Source of the DNA: JANXMY01 sp965246745
GTDB taxonomy: Bacteria > Armatimonadota > Armatimonadia > Armatimonadales > Capsulimonadaceae
Assembly: GCA_965246745.1 (NCBI GenBank)
Contig: OZ251980.1
Span: 3,534,001 to 3,598,000 of the forward strand
Length of the DNA stretch: 64,000 nucleotides
Direction: 5' to 3'
Below are positions 15,045 to 23,761 of this stretch, piece after piece. Under the pieces are notes generated by a model that did no database searches, was not told the origin of the DNA, and saw only the letters and a list, made by a program, of their open reading frames with translations. The position numbers and the translations under genes are program-made. Every line of letters starts with the position of its first letter. Position 1 is the stretch's first letter.

Positions 15045-16613
15045 ATGCCGCGCTTCCATTTCCGCCGCGCCGCTTTGGCGGCAAGCGCCGCGCTTCTGCT
15101 GACCGGCGCTCTGACCGCCGGCCGGGCCGAGCCGCCGAGCCTTGCTTCCGCCGAGGCGAGCTTCGCCTCGGGCAAGTTTGACCAGGCCCGCAAAGCCTAT
15201 GCCGCGCTGGTTAAAGCCGACCCGAAATCCGCCCCCGCCGCTGCCGGCCTGGTCCAATCCCTGCTGCGGCAGGACGAATGGCGTGATGCCCTCAAAGCCG
15301 CCCAAGCGGCCGTGTCCGCCGACCCGCAAAGCGCCAACGCACACGGACAGCTTGCCTTTGCCGAGCTTCGCGCCGGCGAGCCGGAGGCCGCCGAGGCCGA
15401 TGCCAAAGCAGCCCTCGCGCTGGACAAAGACAACTACTGGGGACTGGTCGCGGCAGGCCGGGCAGCGGTCTGGAACGGCCATCGCAAAGACGGCGGGGCG
15501 CTGTTTGCGCGGGCGGCGGCGCTGCGCCCGGAGCGGCCGGACGCCTGGCTGGGCCTGATACACACTTCCGAAGGCTCCAAAATCACCGAAGCCGACCTGG
15601 CCAATATCAATCGCTGCCTCGCTTTGAAGCCCAAAGGCCAGCCGTTTGACCGGGAAACGCCGTCGCTGCAAAGCATTGTCGCCAACGAAACCGGCTACTG
15701 GCGCTCGTTTGACGCCGACCCGCCGTTTCACCTGGACAAAAGCGACGACAAGCCGGGCACCTACTACGCTGTGTTTCCCATTCAGCGCGAAGGAAACTAT
15801 GTGCTGGTTTCGGTGCAGATCAACGGCCGTCCGTTCCGCCTGCTGTTCGACTCCGGCGCGGACGCGCTGGTGCTGACCAAAAACGCCGCCAAGCGGCTGG
15901 CGCTGCCGACCCTGGCGAAAACCGTGGTCGGCGGCATGCAGGGCCGCAGCGCGGCAAGCCTGCTGCGGGCGGACACGCTGGCGCTGGGGTCCATCACGCT
16001 CCGCTCCATCCCCCTGCAAGCGGTAGACAGCTACGAAGGGCCGGGCGACGGTCTGTTCGGCGGGGCGATTTTGGACGACTACGCGGTGACGTTCGACTTT
16101 GCCGGCGGAACCATGACCATCGCGCGGGGGGCGGCGGCAAAGCACCTGGCCCTGCCGCATGCCTCGGTCGCGTCCATGCCGCTGCACTATTACAACGGGC
16201 ATTTATTTGTCTCGACCCATGCCGGCAAGCGCCGGGTCTGGGCGCTGGTGGACACCGGCGCGGAAACCGACTTTTTCTCGCTTGATCTGACCCGCGCCTT
16301 GTCCGCCGGCACGCCGAAGGCGGACTGGCGCGAAGGCACCACCGATGTCCGGTCGGGCATCGGCGACTCGGCCATGTCGGTAGACTACTGCCTGACCCCG
16401 CAGAAAGTCACGCTGGCGTTTGACGGCTCCACGCCGCCCGCCACGCTGACCCAGGACGGCCTGATCGGTGCCTCCAATGTAGACCATCAGCTTTCCCCCG
16501 ACTTCGGCTTCGAGATCGGCCTGATGATCGGCGTCCCTGTCTTGGCGCAGCACAGCCGCGCGACGATTGACTACCCGAACCGCCTGCTGACCTTTGAAGA
16601 CCCGCTGCCGTAA
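15045..16613 (+). CDS. Secreted TPR protein with retropepsin-like aspartyl protease domain
   Basis: 522 residues. A signal peptide (AALAASAALLLTGALTAGRA) is followed by TPR-like helical repeats (about 30-180). A bilobal pepsin-like region comes next, each lobe carrying one catalytic-type motif: LLFDSGADALVL (about 266) and ALVDTGAETDFFS (about 401). Each lobe is followed by a flap/Gly-rich segment. Having both Asp motifs in one chain would let a monomer be active, unlike dimeric retropepsins. The start is set by GAGGAG eight bases before the ATG. Targets are unknown; exported location is inferred from the signal peptide. Confidence 0.78.
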   Translation: MPRFHFRRAALAASAALLLTGALTAGRAEPPSLASAEASFASGKFDQARKAYAALVKADPKSAPAAAGLVQSLLRQDEWRDALKAAQAAVSADPQSANAHGQLAFAELRAGEPEAAEADAKAALALDKDNYWGLVAAGRAAVWNGHRKDGGALFARAAALRPERPDAWLGLIHTSEGSKITEADLANINRCLALKPKGQPFDRETPSLQSIVANETGYWRSFDADPPFHLDKSDDKPGTYYAVFPIQREGNYVLVSVQINGRPFRLLFDSGADALVLTKNAAKRLALPTLAKTVVGGMQGRSAASLLRADTLALGSITLRSIPLQAVDSYEGPGDGLFGGAILDDYAVTFDFAGGTMTIARGAAAKHLALPHASVASMPLHYYNGHLFVSTHAGKRRVWALVDTGAETDFFSLDLTRALSAGTPKADWREGTTDVRSGIGDSAMSVDYCLTPQKVTLAFDGSTPPATLTQDGLIGASNVDHQLSPDFGFEIGLMIGVPVLAQHSRATIDYPNRLLTFEDPLP

Positions 16614-16622
16614 GCGCCGTGC

Positions 16623-16652
16623 TTGACGCCGGCCCGGTTTTTTCTGTATAAT
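16623..16652 (+). promoter_or_regulatory. Promoter region for yebC
   Basis: TTGACG (16623-16628), an 18-bp spacer and TATAAT (16647-16652). A second TGTATAAT follows 12 bp later (16661-16666), so a tandem or shifted start is possible. Confidence 0.65.
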
Positions 16653-16727
16653 TAATTTGTATAATTAACTGACGTGACGCAGCGCGGACGCCCAGAATTC
16701 CAACGAACAGCAGAGGATGAGACACCG

Positions 16728-17486
16728 ATGTCAGGACACAGCAAATGGCATAGCATCAAGCACCAAAAAGGCAAAACCGACGCTCAGCGCGGGAAATTGT
16801 TTACGAAATTGGCCCGCGAGATCATCGTTGCGGCCAAAGCCGGCGGCGGCTCGCCCGACTCCAATATCACGCTCCGGGCGGCCATCACGCGGGCGCGGGC
16901 GATTTCCATGCCCCAGGACAACATCAAGCGGGCCATCGCGCGGGGAGTCGGCGGCGGCGACGGCGCAAACTACGAAGACTTGACTTACGAAGGCTACGGC
17001 CCCGGCGGGGTCGCCGTGCTGGTCAACTGCCTGACCGACAACAAGCAGCGCACCGTCTCGGATGTCCGCTCGGTGTTCACCAAAACCGGCGGGCGCTTGG
17101 CCGAATCGGGCAGCGTCTCGTACTTGTTCGATCAAAAAGGCGTGCTGATTATTGATCCGGGCGTTTCCAATGAAGAAGCGATCACCGAAGCGGCGATTGA
17201 CGGCGGCGCGGAAGATATTCAGCCCACCGAAGACGGCGGCTTTGAGGTGACGACGGCCACCGAAGATTTCCAAAGCGTCCAAAAAGCGCTGGAAGCCGCC
17301 AAGATCACTGTCGCGTCGGCGGAGCTGACCATGCTGCCGCAGACGACCGTGGATTTGGCGGGCAAGGAAGCGGGCCAAGTGCTGCGATTGATTGACCTGC
17401 TGGAAGACAATGACGATGTCCAGAAGGTTTACGCCAACTTCGACATCGCCGACGACGAGCTGGAAGCGGCGGAAGGCGGGCGGTGA
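16728..17486 (+). CDS. yebC: YebC/PmpR-family protein
   Basis: 252 residues, full length for the YebC/TACO1 family. Family hallmarks are MSGHSKWHSIKHQKGKTDAQ at the start, YEGYGPGGVAVLV, VRSVFTKTGGRL and a C-terminal DNDDVQKVYANFDI. These proteins are annotated as DNA-binding regulators, and some members help ribosomes pass difficult sequences such as proline runs. The start is supported by the conserved N-terminus and a GAGG motif upstream. No ruvC/ruvA genes follow, unlike many genomes. Instead a long inverted repeat lies 33 bp downstream. Confidence 0.93.
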   Translation: MSGHSKWHSIKHQKGKTDAQRGKLFTKLAREIIVAAKAGGGSPDSNITLRAAITRARAISMPQDNIKRAIARGVGGGDGANYEDLTYEGYGPGGVAVLVNCLTDNKQRTVSDVRSVFTKTGGRLAESGSVSYLFDQKGVLIIDPGVSNEEAITEAAIDGGAEDIQPTEDGGFEVTTATEDFQSVQKALEAAKITVASAELTMLPQTTVDLAGKEAGQVLRLIDLLEDNDDVQKVYANFDIADDELEAAEGGR

Positions 17487-17519
17487 GGCCCGCAGCCGAG
17501 CTGAACGAGGATTGAAGCA

Positions 17520-17641
17520 CGAGGAAGTGAACTTCACTCGCTGTTAGGGTCGTCCTTCGGACGAAAAGATAAAAAAGCCCACCGTGTGCCGTTCCTTCGT
17601 CCGAAGGACGACCCTAACAGCGAGTGAAGTTCACTTCCTCG
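17520..17641. repeat. Perfect 46-bp inverted repeat (family B)
   Basis: Arms 17520-17565 and 17596-17641 are exact reverse complements with a 30-bp loop. Each arm contains small palindromes: GAAGTGAACTTC at the outside and CGTCCTTCGGACG at the inside, separated by ACTCGCTGTTAGGGT. The same layout recurs at 26290, 31488 and 45473. It sits between two plus-strand genes and its right arm ends 33 bp before the next ATG. Confidence 0.95.
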
Positions 17642-17673
17642 CAAGGTGACGCCTTTCCCGCAAGGACCACTCT

Positions 17674-19764
17674 ATGCACCGCCCCGCCGCGCTTCTTCTG
17701 CTGTTCGCACTGACCGCGCTTTCGGCTCTTGCTGCCCCGGCCTTTGCCGATGGGCCGGCGCTGACCGCGCGGCTCGGGATCGGCGGGCGGTACAAGCCCG
17801 GCGGCTGGTGCCTGGTCACCGTCCGTGTCACAAACCCCGGCCCGGACCCGATTTCCGGGCAGGTGCAGGTGGTTTTGACCGACTCCGACACCGGGCAGGG
17901 CCGCTTCGGGCGGCGCTCCCTGCGCCCGGACTCTTCCCCGGCGATTTTTGCCTGCCCCGTCTCCGTGCCCGGCGGCACCGCCGCGCCCTCGGCGTTTTCC
18001 GTGTATGTGCGCGGCCTCGATCCGGGGCAGGCCGACCTGGCCGTGCAGCTTGTCGAAGGACGCGAGCGCGGCGACGGGCGGGTGCTGGCGCGGATTACGA
18101 CCGAAAACCCCAACCAAGCGGCGGCGTTCACCGGCGGTCCGGTCAGCGCCTCCGACCGTCTTCTGGTCGCCTTCGGCGGCGACCCCGGCGCGTTTTCGTT
18201 TCTCAGCGGCCGCATCCTGCCGGACGCTCCTCAGCTTCAATCGTTCGGCGGACACTTCGGCGGTCAATCGGGAGCGCCGGCGACCGCCCAGGTGGCCCAA
18301 GCGGCAGCGGCGGACCTGCCGGACCGGGCGGCGGGCTACGGCGGCGTGTCCGCCGTGCTTCTCCGCAGCGATGCGCCGACCGATGCCCTGACCGAAGCGC
18401 AAAGCGCGGCACTGCGAAGCTGGGTCGCCGGCGGCGGCCATTTAGTTGTCTGCGCCGGCTCCGACACCGCCCGCTTCATCGCCCCGTTTTTCGCGGACCT
18501 GCTGCCGGCGACGGTCGGGGCCGGCAGCTCCGGCCTGCCGGCGCTGACCCCGAAGCCGCTGCCCGGTGTCCACGCCGTGCCTCTGCCGGGAGGGCCGGCG
18601 GCTGTGGCCGGGCCTTACGGGGCCGGCACCGTGACACTCACGGCTTCCGACCCGCCGCCGGGCGCTCCGGTCCTCACCGCCGCATTGCCGCCGGTCTGGA
18701 GCACGCTGCTCGGCAGCCCCCCGTCGCCGGGCACGCTGATTGTCCGGCGGGCGGCGGTCCGGGAGGAGTCCGGCGACGGCCGGAGTTACTACGGGGGGAG
18801 CGGCCCGCAGCTCGCGGACACGGTGATACGCGGGCCGTCGCTGGATGCCCCCGGCACACTGGTCATCGGCGGCTTCCTTCTGTTTTATTTGATCGTTCTG
18901 GTCCCCGTCAACTACTTCGTGCTCAAAAAGATGGACCGCAAAGAATGGGCCTGGGGGACCATTCCCGCCCTGGTGCTGCTGTTTGCCGCCGGGACCTTCG
19001 CGGTCGGCTACGCCGCCAAAGGGGGCCGCGTCTTTGTCAACCGCACCGCGCTGATTGAAACCCGCGCGGGCCGGGCCGAAGCCGCTGCCGTCGGCGAAGT
19101 CGGCGTGTTTTCGCCCCGCCGGGCATCGTATGACATCGCGCTGCCCGGCGCGAATCTGGCCGCCGCCGTCCCGCTGCCCCAGTTCAGCGGGCGCGGCGGG
19201 GACACCCCAAGCGCAGGCGGAGCGCAGTTTGTCGAGACCCCGGCCGGCGTCTCGCTGCCCGATACCCCGGTCAACATGTGGGCGATGCGGGCGTTTGAAA
19301 CCCGGTCGCCGGTAAACCTCGGCGGCGCGGTAACCGGCACGCTGACGGTCAAAAACGGCTTGGTTGCCGGAACGCTGACCAACGGCACGGCTTACGCGCT
19401 CTCCGATGGCGCTTTGCTGTATCAGGGGCAGCGGATCGCCCTCGGCGCACTGCCGCCCGGCGCGAGTCTGCCCGTCTCCACCTTGCAGACCGCCGCCTCG
19501 CCGCCCGACTCTCTTTTGGGGGTTCCGGCGGACAGCAGCGGCATCCACGAGCGTATGCAGGCCGCGCTGTCGTCATATGTCAGGTCGCTGATGCAGAGCG
19601 ACCACGAGAATGTCCCGGCCGGTTTCGGGGCCGACACCGACGAAGCCCTGCTGGTCGGCTGGAGCCGCGACCCTGCCCTCGCCGGCCCGCCTCCCAAAAT
19701 TGATGGGCAGCCCGCCACGGTCAACGCTGTGTCTCTGGTCATTATCCATGTGCCGGTAAGATAG
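17674..19764 (+). CDS. Large exported membrane protein associated with an ABC-2 exporter
   Basis: 696 residues. A signal peptide (LLLLFALTALSALAAPAFA) leads into a long extracytoplasmic region with beta-rich repeats and a Rossmann-like stretch (SWVAGGGHLVVCAGSDTAR, about 251-269). Two transmembrane helices come near 395-440 (VIGGFLLFYLIVLVPVNYFV, then IPALVLLFAAGTFAVGYAA), with a further extracytoplasmic domain after them. The sequence VPVNYFVLKKMDRKEWAW between the helices is typical of large membrane proteins encoded next to ABC-2 transporters. The permease and ATPase genes follow, so it probably works with them. I cannot name the substrate. Confidence 0.72.
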   Translation: MHRPAALLLLFALTALSALAAPAFADGPALTARLGIGGRYKPGGWCLVTVRVTNPGPDPISGQVQVVLTDSDTGQGRFGRRSLRPDSSPAIFACPVSVPGGTAAPSAFSVYVRGLDPGQADLAVQLVEGRERGDGRVLARITTENPNQAAAFTGGPVSASDRLLVAFGGDPGAFSFLSGRILPDAPQLQSFGGHFGGQSGAPATAQVAQAAAADLPDRAAGYGGVSAVLLRSDAPTDALTEAQSAALRSWVAGGGHLVVCAGSDTARFIAPFFADLLPATVGAGSSGLPALTPKPLPGVHAVPLPGGPAAVAGPYGAGTVTLTASDPPPGAPVLTAALPPVWSTLLGSPPSPGTLIVRRAAVREESGDGRSYYGGSGPQLADTVIRGPSLDAPGTLVIGGFLLFYLIVLVPVNYFVLKKMDRKEWAWGTIPALVLLFAAGTFAVGYAAKGGRVFVNRTALIETRAGRAEAAAVGEVGVFSPRRASYDIALPGANLAAAVPLPQFSGRGGDTPSAGGAQFVETPAGVSLPDTPVNMWAMRAFETRSPVNLGGAVTGTLTVKNGLVAGTLTNGTAYALSDGALLYQGQRIALGALPPGASLPVSTLQTAASPPDSLLGVPADSSGIHERMQAALSSYVRSLMQSDHENVPAGFGADTDEALLVGWSRDPALAGPPPKIDGQPATVNAVSLVIIHVPVR

Positions 19765-19766
19765 GA

Positions 19767-19923
19767 ACCCCTCCCGCCCTGCTTCGCGGGGTCCCTCCCC
19801 TGTTAGGGGAGGGCTTGCCGCCGAAGCGTGCCGCTGCCTCTCGTCAAGAAGCAACAGCCTCCGGGCTTTTCGAAAGCCCTCCCCTAACAGGGGAGGGACC
19901 CCGCGAAGCAGGGCGGGAGGGGT
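19767..19923. repeat. Perfect 50-bp inverted repeat (family A relative, G/C-run rich)
   Basis: Arms 19767-19816 and 19874-19923 are exact reverse complements with a 57-bp loop. The arms contain runs such as CCCCTCCCGCCC and GTCCCTCCCCTG, so the complementary arm has G-runs capable of quadruplex formation. It lies between the large membrane protein gene and the permease gene. The permease Shine-Dalgarno (TGGAG) starts right after the right arm. Confidence 0.95.
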
Positions 19924-19935
19924 CTGGAGACTTTT

Positions 19936-20766
19936 ATGCCGTTCTGGTCTAACAATCCGGTGCTGGAGCGCGAAGTGCGCGGACGCCTGCGGCTGCGGCG
20001 CAGGGGCGGCCTCGGGGCGAATGTCTGGGTGGTCCGGGCGGTCGGCCTGGTCGCCCTGTACTGCTACGCGCGGGGGCTGCTGACGCTCGTGCATGCGACT
20101 TCGCAGGATGCACGCGACCTCTGGCCGCTGCTGGTGTACGGGGCGCTGGCCTTGATTGTCCTGCTCGCGCCGGCGCTGACCGCCAATGCCGTCACGCAGG
20201 AGCGGGAGCAGCAGACATGGGAGATTCTCGCGACGACCCGGCTGTCGGGCACGGACATTCTGCTCGGCAAGTGGCTCGGGCGGCAGATGCTCCCGGCGCT
20301 GATTTTGGCGCTTCTCTTGCCGCTGATGATTGTCTGCGCGTTTCGCGGTCATTTTACCGGGTGGATGCTGCTGCTGACGCTGCTGTTTCTGCTCTTGACG
20401 ACCGCCGGGTACTCGGCGCTCGGCCTGCTGTGCTCGTTTCAGGCCAAGCGGACGATGACGGCGACGGCGACCGCGCTTTCCACCACGGCACTGCTCTGCC
20501 TCGGCACGGTTGTAGTCAACCTTGTGCTGAACTGGCTGTCGGCGGCGCACGGCAATACCGAGTGGCCGGTGCTGTGGCTGAACCCGTTTTATGCGCTTTC
20601 TTCCCTGCTGAATGCGCTTGAGCCGCAGACCTTTGGCAGCAGCGGCCCCGAGGAAAACTCGGCTTACGCCGCCGTAGCTTACCTTGCCGGCACCCCGGCG
20701 CTGACAGCGGCGATGCTGTATTTTATGATTTCCCGCTACCGCAGGGCGGTTCGGGAGCGGAATTAG
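19936..20766 (+). CDS. ABC-2 type transporter permease
   Basis: 276 residues with about six hydrophobic segments. It begins MPFWSNNPVLEREVRGRLR, a form often seen in ABC-2 permeases of this type, followed by EREQQTWEILATTRLSGTDILLGKW, the amphipathic coupling region of ABC-2 permeases. It pairs with the ATPase encoded 9 bp downstream, and probably with the large membrane protein upstream. Direction is likely export. Start by TGGAG and context. Confidence 0.83.
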   Translation: MPFWSNNPVLEREVRGRLRLRRRGGLGANVWVVRAVGLVALYCYARGLLTLVHATSQDARDLWPLLVYGALALIVLLAPALTANAVTQEREQQTWEILATTRLSGTDILLGKWLGRQMLPALILALLLPLMIVCAFRGHFTGWMLLLTLLFLLLTTAGYSALGLLCSFQAKRTMTATATALSTTALLCLGTVVVNLVLNWLSAAHGNTEWPVLWLNPFYALSSLLNALEPQTFGSSGPEENSAYAAVAYLAGTPALTAAMLYFMISRYRRAVRERN

Positions 20767-20775
20767 GAACACGCT

Positions 20776-21702
20776 TTGATCCAAATCGAACACCTGTCCA
20801 AAGAATACAAGGGCCTCACGGCGGTGAAAGACCTCAGCCTCAGCCTCGATGCCGGGGACATCTTCGGCTTTATCGGGCCGAACGGGGCGGGCAAGACGAC
20901 CACCATTAAAATGCTGGCGACTTTGCTGAAGCCGACGGCGGGCAAAGCGACGATTGACGGCATAGACGTGGTCGAGCACCCCGAAGCCGTGCGCGGGCGC
21001 ATCGGCTACATGCCGGCGTTTTTCGGCATCTACGACGACATGCGGGTCTGGGAATATCTCGACTTTTTCGCCGGCGCTTACCGGCTGCCGAAAGCGCAAA
21101 GACCGCGCATCATTGACGATGTACTGAGCCTTACAGATTTAGGAGGAAAAAAAGACAGTTATGTGGAAGAATTGTCTACCGGCATGAAGCAGCGCCTGTG
21201 CCTCGCCAAAACGCTGATCCACGACCCGAAAGTGCTGCTGCTCGACGAGCCGGCGTCGGGCCTCGACCCCCGCGCCCGGATTGAAATCAAAGAACTGTTC
21301 AAAGAGCTGAAAGCGATGGGCAAGACGATTATTATCTCGTCGCATATTCTGCCCGAGCTGGCGGACTTCTGCAACAAAGTCGGCATTATCGAGCGCGGCG
21401 AGATGCTGGTCTCGGGCGATGTGCAGGACATCATGGACCAAGTGACCGGCGGGCGGACCCTCGAAATCCGCCTGCTGGGCGGCCTCGACGACGCTGCCGC
21501 GCTGCTGGCCGATGCGCCCGGTGTCCGCGCCGTCCGCCCGATTGATTCGGCGCTGCATGTCGAGTTCGCGGGCAGCCCGGAAGCGCAGGCCGATCTCAAC
21601 ACGCTTCTGATTGGGCACGGCCACCGCGTTTTAGCCTTCACCGAGCAGGCGATGGATTTAGAAGATATTTTCATGAAAGTGACCAAAGGGCTGGTGCAGT
21701 AA
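20776..21702 (+). CDS. ABC transporter ATP-binding protein
   Basis: 308 residues. Walker A is GPNGAGKTTTIK (about 37), Q-loop region YMPAFFGIYDDM, signature ELSTGMKQRL (a variant of LSGGQ with LSTGM), Walker B VLLLDEPASGLD and H-loop SSHILPEL. The C-terminal ~85 residues form the accessory domain usual for ABC-2 exporters. The start is a TTG with AGGA eight bases upstream, just after the permease stop. It energises the exporter made by the preceding two genes. Confidence 0.9.
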   Translation: MIQIEHLSKEYKGLTAVKDLSLSLDAGDIFGFIGPNGAGKTTTIKMLATLLKPTAGKATIDGIDVVEHPEAVRGRIGYMPAFFGIYDDMRVWEYLDFFAGAYRLPKAQRPRIIDDVLSLTDLGGKKDSYVEELSTGMKQRLCLAKTLIHDPKVLLLDEPASGLDPRARIEIKELFKELKAMGKTIIISSHILPELADFCNKVGIIERGEMLVSGDVQDIMDQVTGGRTLEIRLLGGLDDAAALLADAPGVRAVRPIDSALHVEFAGSPEAQADLNTLLIGHGHRVLAFTEQAMDLEDIFMKVTKGLVQ

Positions 21703-21710
21703 GCAAACTC

Positions 21711-22250
21711 ATGGCAGTGATACGAGTCGGCATTCTCGGGTTTTCGCGGCGGGAAGGCATCTTTTCCGAAGTCGGCCTGCGCTCCTGGGAAGAAGCCGGC
21801 TGCGCGGCGGTGGAAGCCGGGCTGATGGCCGGCCCCGAGCCGCTTTACACGGTGCATCGCCCGCTGGTGATTCGGATTGCCCGGCCTGCGGTCGAGCGCA
21901 TCCTGCGCGACTGGTGCGACGGCCCTCACCCGCCGTCGCGCTGCCACTTGGTCTTCACAGTCGGCGCAGCCGGCTATTCCCCCGCCGATGTCGTGCCGGA
22001 TGTCACCCGCAAGCTGCTTACCTGCCCCGCGCCGGGCCTTGCCGAGCTGGTCCGCCGGGCCGCCGCCGACGCCGGGTTCCCGCAGGATGCCGCGACGCGC
22101 GGCCTGGCGGGCTTTCGCCGCCGCACCCTGATTGTCAACCTGCCCGGCAATCTTCAGGGCCACGCCCATCCTGCCCCGCTCCACGCCGCCGCCCGCGCCC
22201 TTTTGCCGGTCCTCCCCGCCCTCTTCGCCGACCTGCCGCCTGAGTGTTGA
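21711..22250 (+). CDS. MoaB/MogA-like protein with altered active-site loop
   Basis: 179 residues resembling the MogA/MoaB molybdopterin-binding fold. The segment VGAAGYSPADVVPDVTRKLL corresponds to the family's TGGTG-x-x-x-x-D-x-(T/V)-P-(E/D)-(A/V) motif, and PGLAELVRRAA and RRRTLIVNLPGNLQG match downstream blocks. The normally conserved TGGTG is TVGAAG here. Other molybdenum-cofactor genes are absent nearby, so adenylyltransferase activity is uncertain. It follows the ABC ATPase by 8 bp and could belong to that operon. The family call is by motif pattern. Confidence 0.68.
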   Translation: MAVIRVGILGFSRREGIFSEVGLRSWEEAGCAAVEAGLMAGPEPLYTVHRPLVIRIARPAVERILRDWCDGPHPPSRCHLVFTVGAAGYSPADVVPDVTRKLLTCPAPGLAELVRRAAADAGFPQDAATRGLAGFRRRTLIVNLPGNLQGHAHPAPLHAAARALLPVLPALFADLPPEC

Positions 22251-22276
22251 CCCCTGCCGCCCAAACCGAGTATACT
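22247..22276 (+). promoter_or_regulatory. Promoter giving a leaderless glcE-like mRNA
   Basis: TTGACC (22247-22252), an 18-bp spacer and TATACT (22271-22276). Only 6 nt separate the -10 box from the ATG at 22283, so transcription should start at or next to the initiation codon. Confidence 0.72.
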
Positions 22277-22282
22277 ACCGGC

Positions 22283-23518
22283 ATGACGGAGCCGTCTTCC
22301 ACTCCTTCCCGCTACGCGCTGTTCGGCACGACGCCGGCGGAAGTCTATGCGCCGCGCTCGCCGGAAGACGCGCAGGAGATCGTGCGTCAATCGCCGGGCA
22401 AAGCGCTTGTGCCGTGGGGCGGGGGAACCCGCCAGGATTTCGGCTACGCGCCGGAGCGGTATGACGGCGTTGTGCTGACCGGCGCTTGGGACAAAATCAC
22501 CGATTACGAGCCGGCGGACCTCACGGTCACCGCGCAGGCCGGCATGACTGTCGCCGCCCTGCAACACATTTTAGCGGAGCACGGCCAGTGCCTGCCGCTC
22601 GACATCGCCCGGCCCGACGCGCAGACTTTGGGCGGGGTTGTCGCGGCCCGCGCCGGCAGCGTGTCCCGCTTTGGGCGCGGCAGCGTCCGCGACCTGCTGC
22701 TCGGCGTGTCGGTCATCAACAGCCGGGGCGAAAAAATCAAAGGCGGCGGCAAAGTCGTCAAAAATGTCGCGGGCTACGACCTGCCGAAGCTGTACTGCGG
22801 CTCGCTCGGCACGCTCGGCTTGATCACTGAAATCAGCTTCAAAGTCGCCCCGCTGCCGGAAGCGTCGGCCACCGCCCTGCTGCCGCTGGACGCCGGCCAC
22901 AACAGCGAGGATGTCTTAGACGGTCTGCTTGGTTCGGACCTCACGCCGTCGTTTGTGTGGCTGCTGTCCCCGCAGGCCGCCGCCGCGGTGCTGCCCGGCG
23001 CGGGCGACGCGCAGCTTCTTTGCCTCGGCTTTGACGGCGACGGCGAATCGGTGGACTGGCAGGTGCAGACCCTCGGCGCGGGGGCATTGGACGACGCGGC
23101 GGCAAAAGACGCTCGGGCCGCCCTGCGCGACTTTTCGCTTTCGGACTCGCCTTTGACCGCCGAGTTTCATGTGCTGTCGTCGCAGGTCGGCGCCTTTTCG
23201 CGGATGCTGGAATGGACCGCCCGCCGCGCGGGCTTCCGCGCCGCCGTCGCGTCCGACGCCGCCCTCGGGCTGATGACCGCGCATTTTACGCCGGAAACGG
23301 ACGCGTCCGACTGGCACGTCTTTTACGCCGATCTCAAAGACAAAGCCGACCGCTGCGGCGGCTCGTTCGTTTTAAGCCGCATGCCCGAAACGCTCCGCGC
23401 CGCCGGCGTCCCCGTCTGGTCGCCCCTGCTGCCGGACTTCGGCCTGATGGCCCGCGTCAAAGCAGCGCTCGACCCCGCCCGCCTGTGGAACCCCGGCCGG
23501 TTTGTAGGGCGGCTGTAA
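22283..23518 (+). CDS. glcE: FAD-binding oxidase subunit, GlcE-like (glycolate oxidase)
   Basis: 411 residues. A PCMH/VAO-type FAD domain includes LVPWGGGTRQDFG, ARPDAQTLGGVVAARAGS, RFGRGSVRDLLLGV and GGGKVVKNVAGYDLPKL, the standard glycolate oxidase GlcE/GlcD pattern. The length fits GlcE rather than the larger GlcD. An iron-sulfur GlcF gene lies downstream in the same direction after two small genes. No glcD is visible. It probably oxidises glycolate or another 2-hydroxy acid and passes electrons to GlcF. The ATG is fixed by the leaderless-type promoter. Confidence 0.85.
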   Translation: MTEPSSTPSRYALFGTTPAEVYAPRSPEDAQEIVRQSPGKALVPWGGGTRQDFGYAPERYDGVVLTGAWDKITDYEPADLTVTAQAGMTVAALQHILAEHGQCLPLDIARPDAQTLGGVVAARAGSVSRFGRGSVRDLLLGVSVINSRGEKIKGGGKVVKNVAGYDLPKLYCGSLGTLGLITEISFKVAPLPEASATALLPLDAGHNSEDVLDGLLGSDLTPSFVWLLSPQAAAAVLPGAGDAQLLCLGFDGDGESVDWQVQTLGAGALDDAAAKDARAALRDFSLSDSPLTAEFHVLSSQVGAFSRMLEWTARRAGFRAAVASDAALGLMTAHFTPETDASDWHVFYADLKDKADRCGGSFVLSRMPETLRAAGVPVWSPLLPDFGLMARVKAALDPARLWNPGRFVGRL

Positions 23519-23521
23519 GCG

Positions 23522-23761
23522 ATGACGCCCAACCAAATGCAGAAGGCTGTTGAGCGCGGCCAAGCGCCGCGAGGCATCGAGCGGGTAGACCGGGGCGATC
23601 TGAATTTATTTGAACAGCCGCATGTGCATTTTGATAATGGCGCGGCACTGAATAGAGATGGAACCTGGAAACATGGCAGCGCTTACCTTACCGACGACCA
23701 GAAGCAATGGCTTCAAGACAATACCTGGACGCTTCCCCAGCAGCCTGGACCGGAAGGTTGA
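23522..23761 (+). CDS. Small protein resembling the C-terminal toxin module of Rhs-type polymorphic toxins
   Basis: 79 residues, starting 3 nt after the glcE stop. The sequence QMQKAVERGQAPRGIERVD, then QPHVHFDNGAALNRDGTWKHG and QKQWLQDNTWTLP, has the look of small nuclease-type modules found at the ends of Rhs/CDI proteins (a His-x-His strand followed by a Gly-x-x-Leu-Asn turn). This is recognition by eye. There is no delivery domain, so it is a free-standing or residual module. The following overlapping gene may be its immunity partner. Both sit inside the glcE-glcF operon. Confidence 0.55.
   Translation: MTPNQMQKAVERGQAPRGIERVDRGDLNLFEQPHVHFDNGAALNRDGTWKHGSAYLTDDQKQWLQDNTWTLPQQPGPEG

Noticed and set aside
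18442..19548. Long antisense frames opposite the large membrane protein gene
   Set aside because: The sense strand has a signal peptide, membrane helices and operon logic; antisense frames are Arg/Gly-rich shadows.
19573..21099. 508-codon minus-strand frame across the ABC genes
   Set aside because: It is antisense to clear permease and ATPase motifs and is low-complexity, Arg/Gln-rich.
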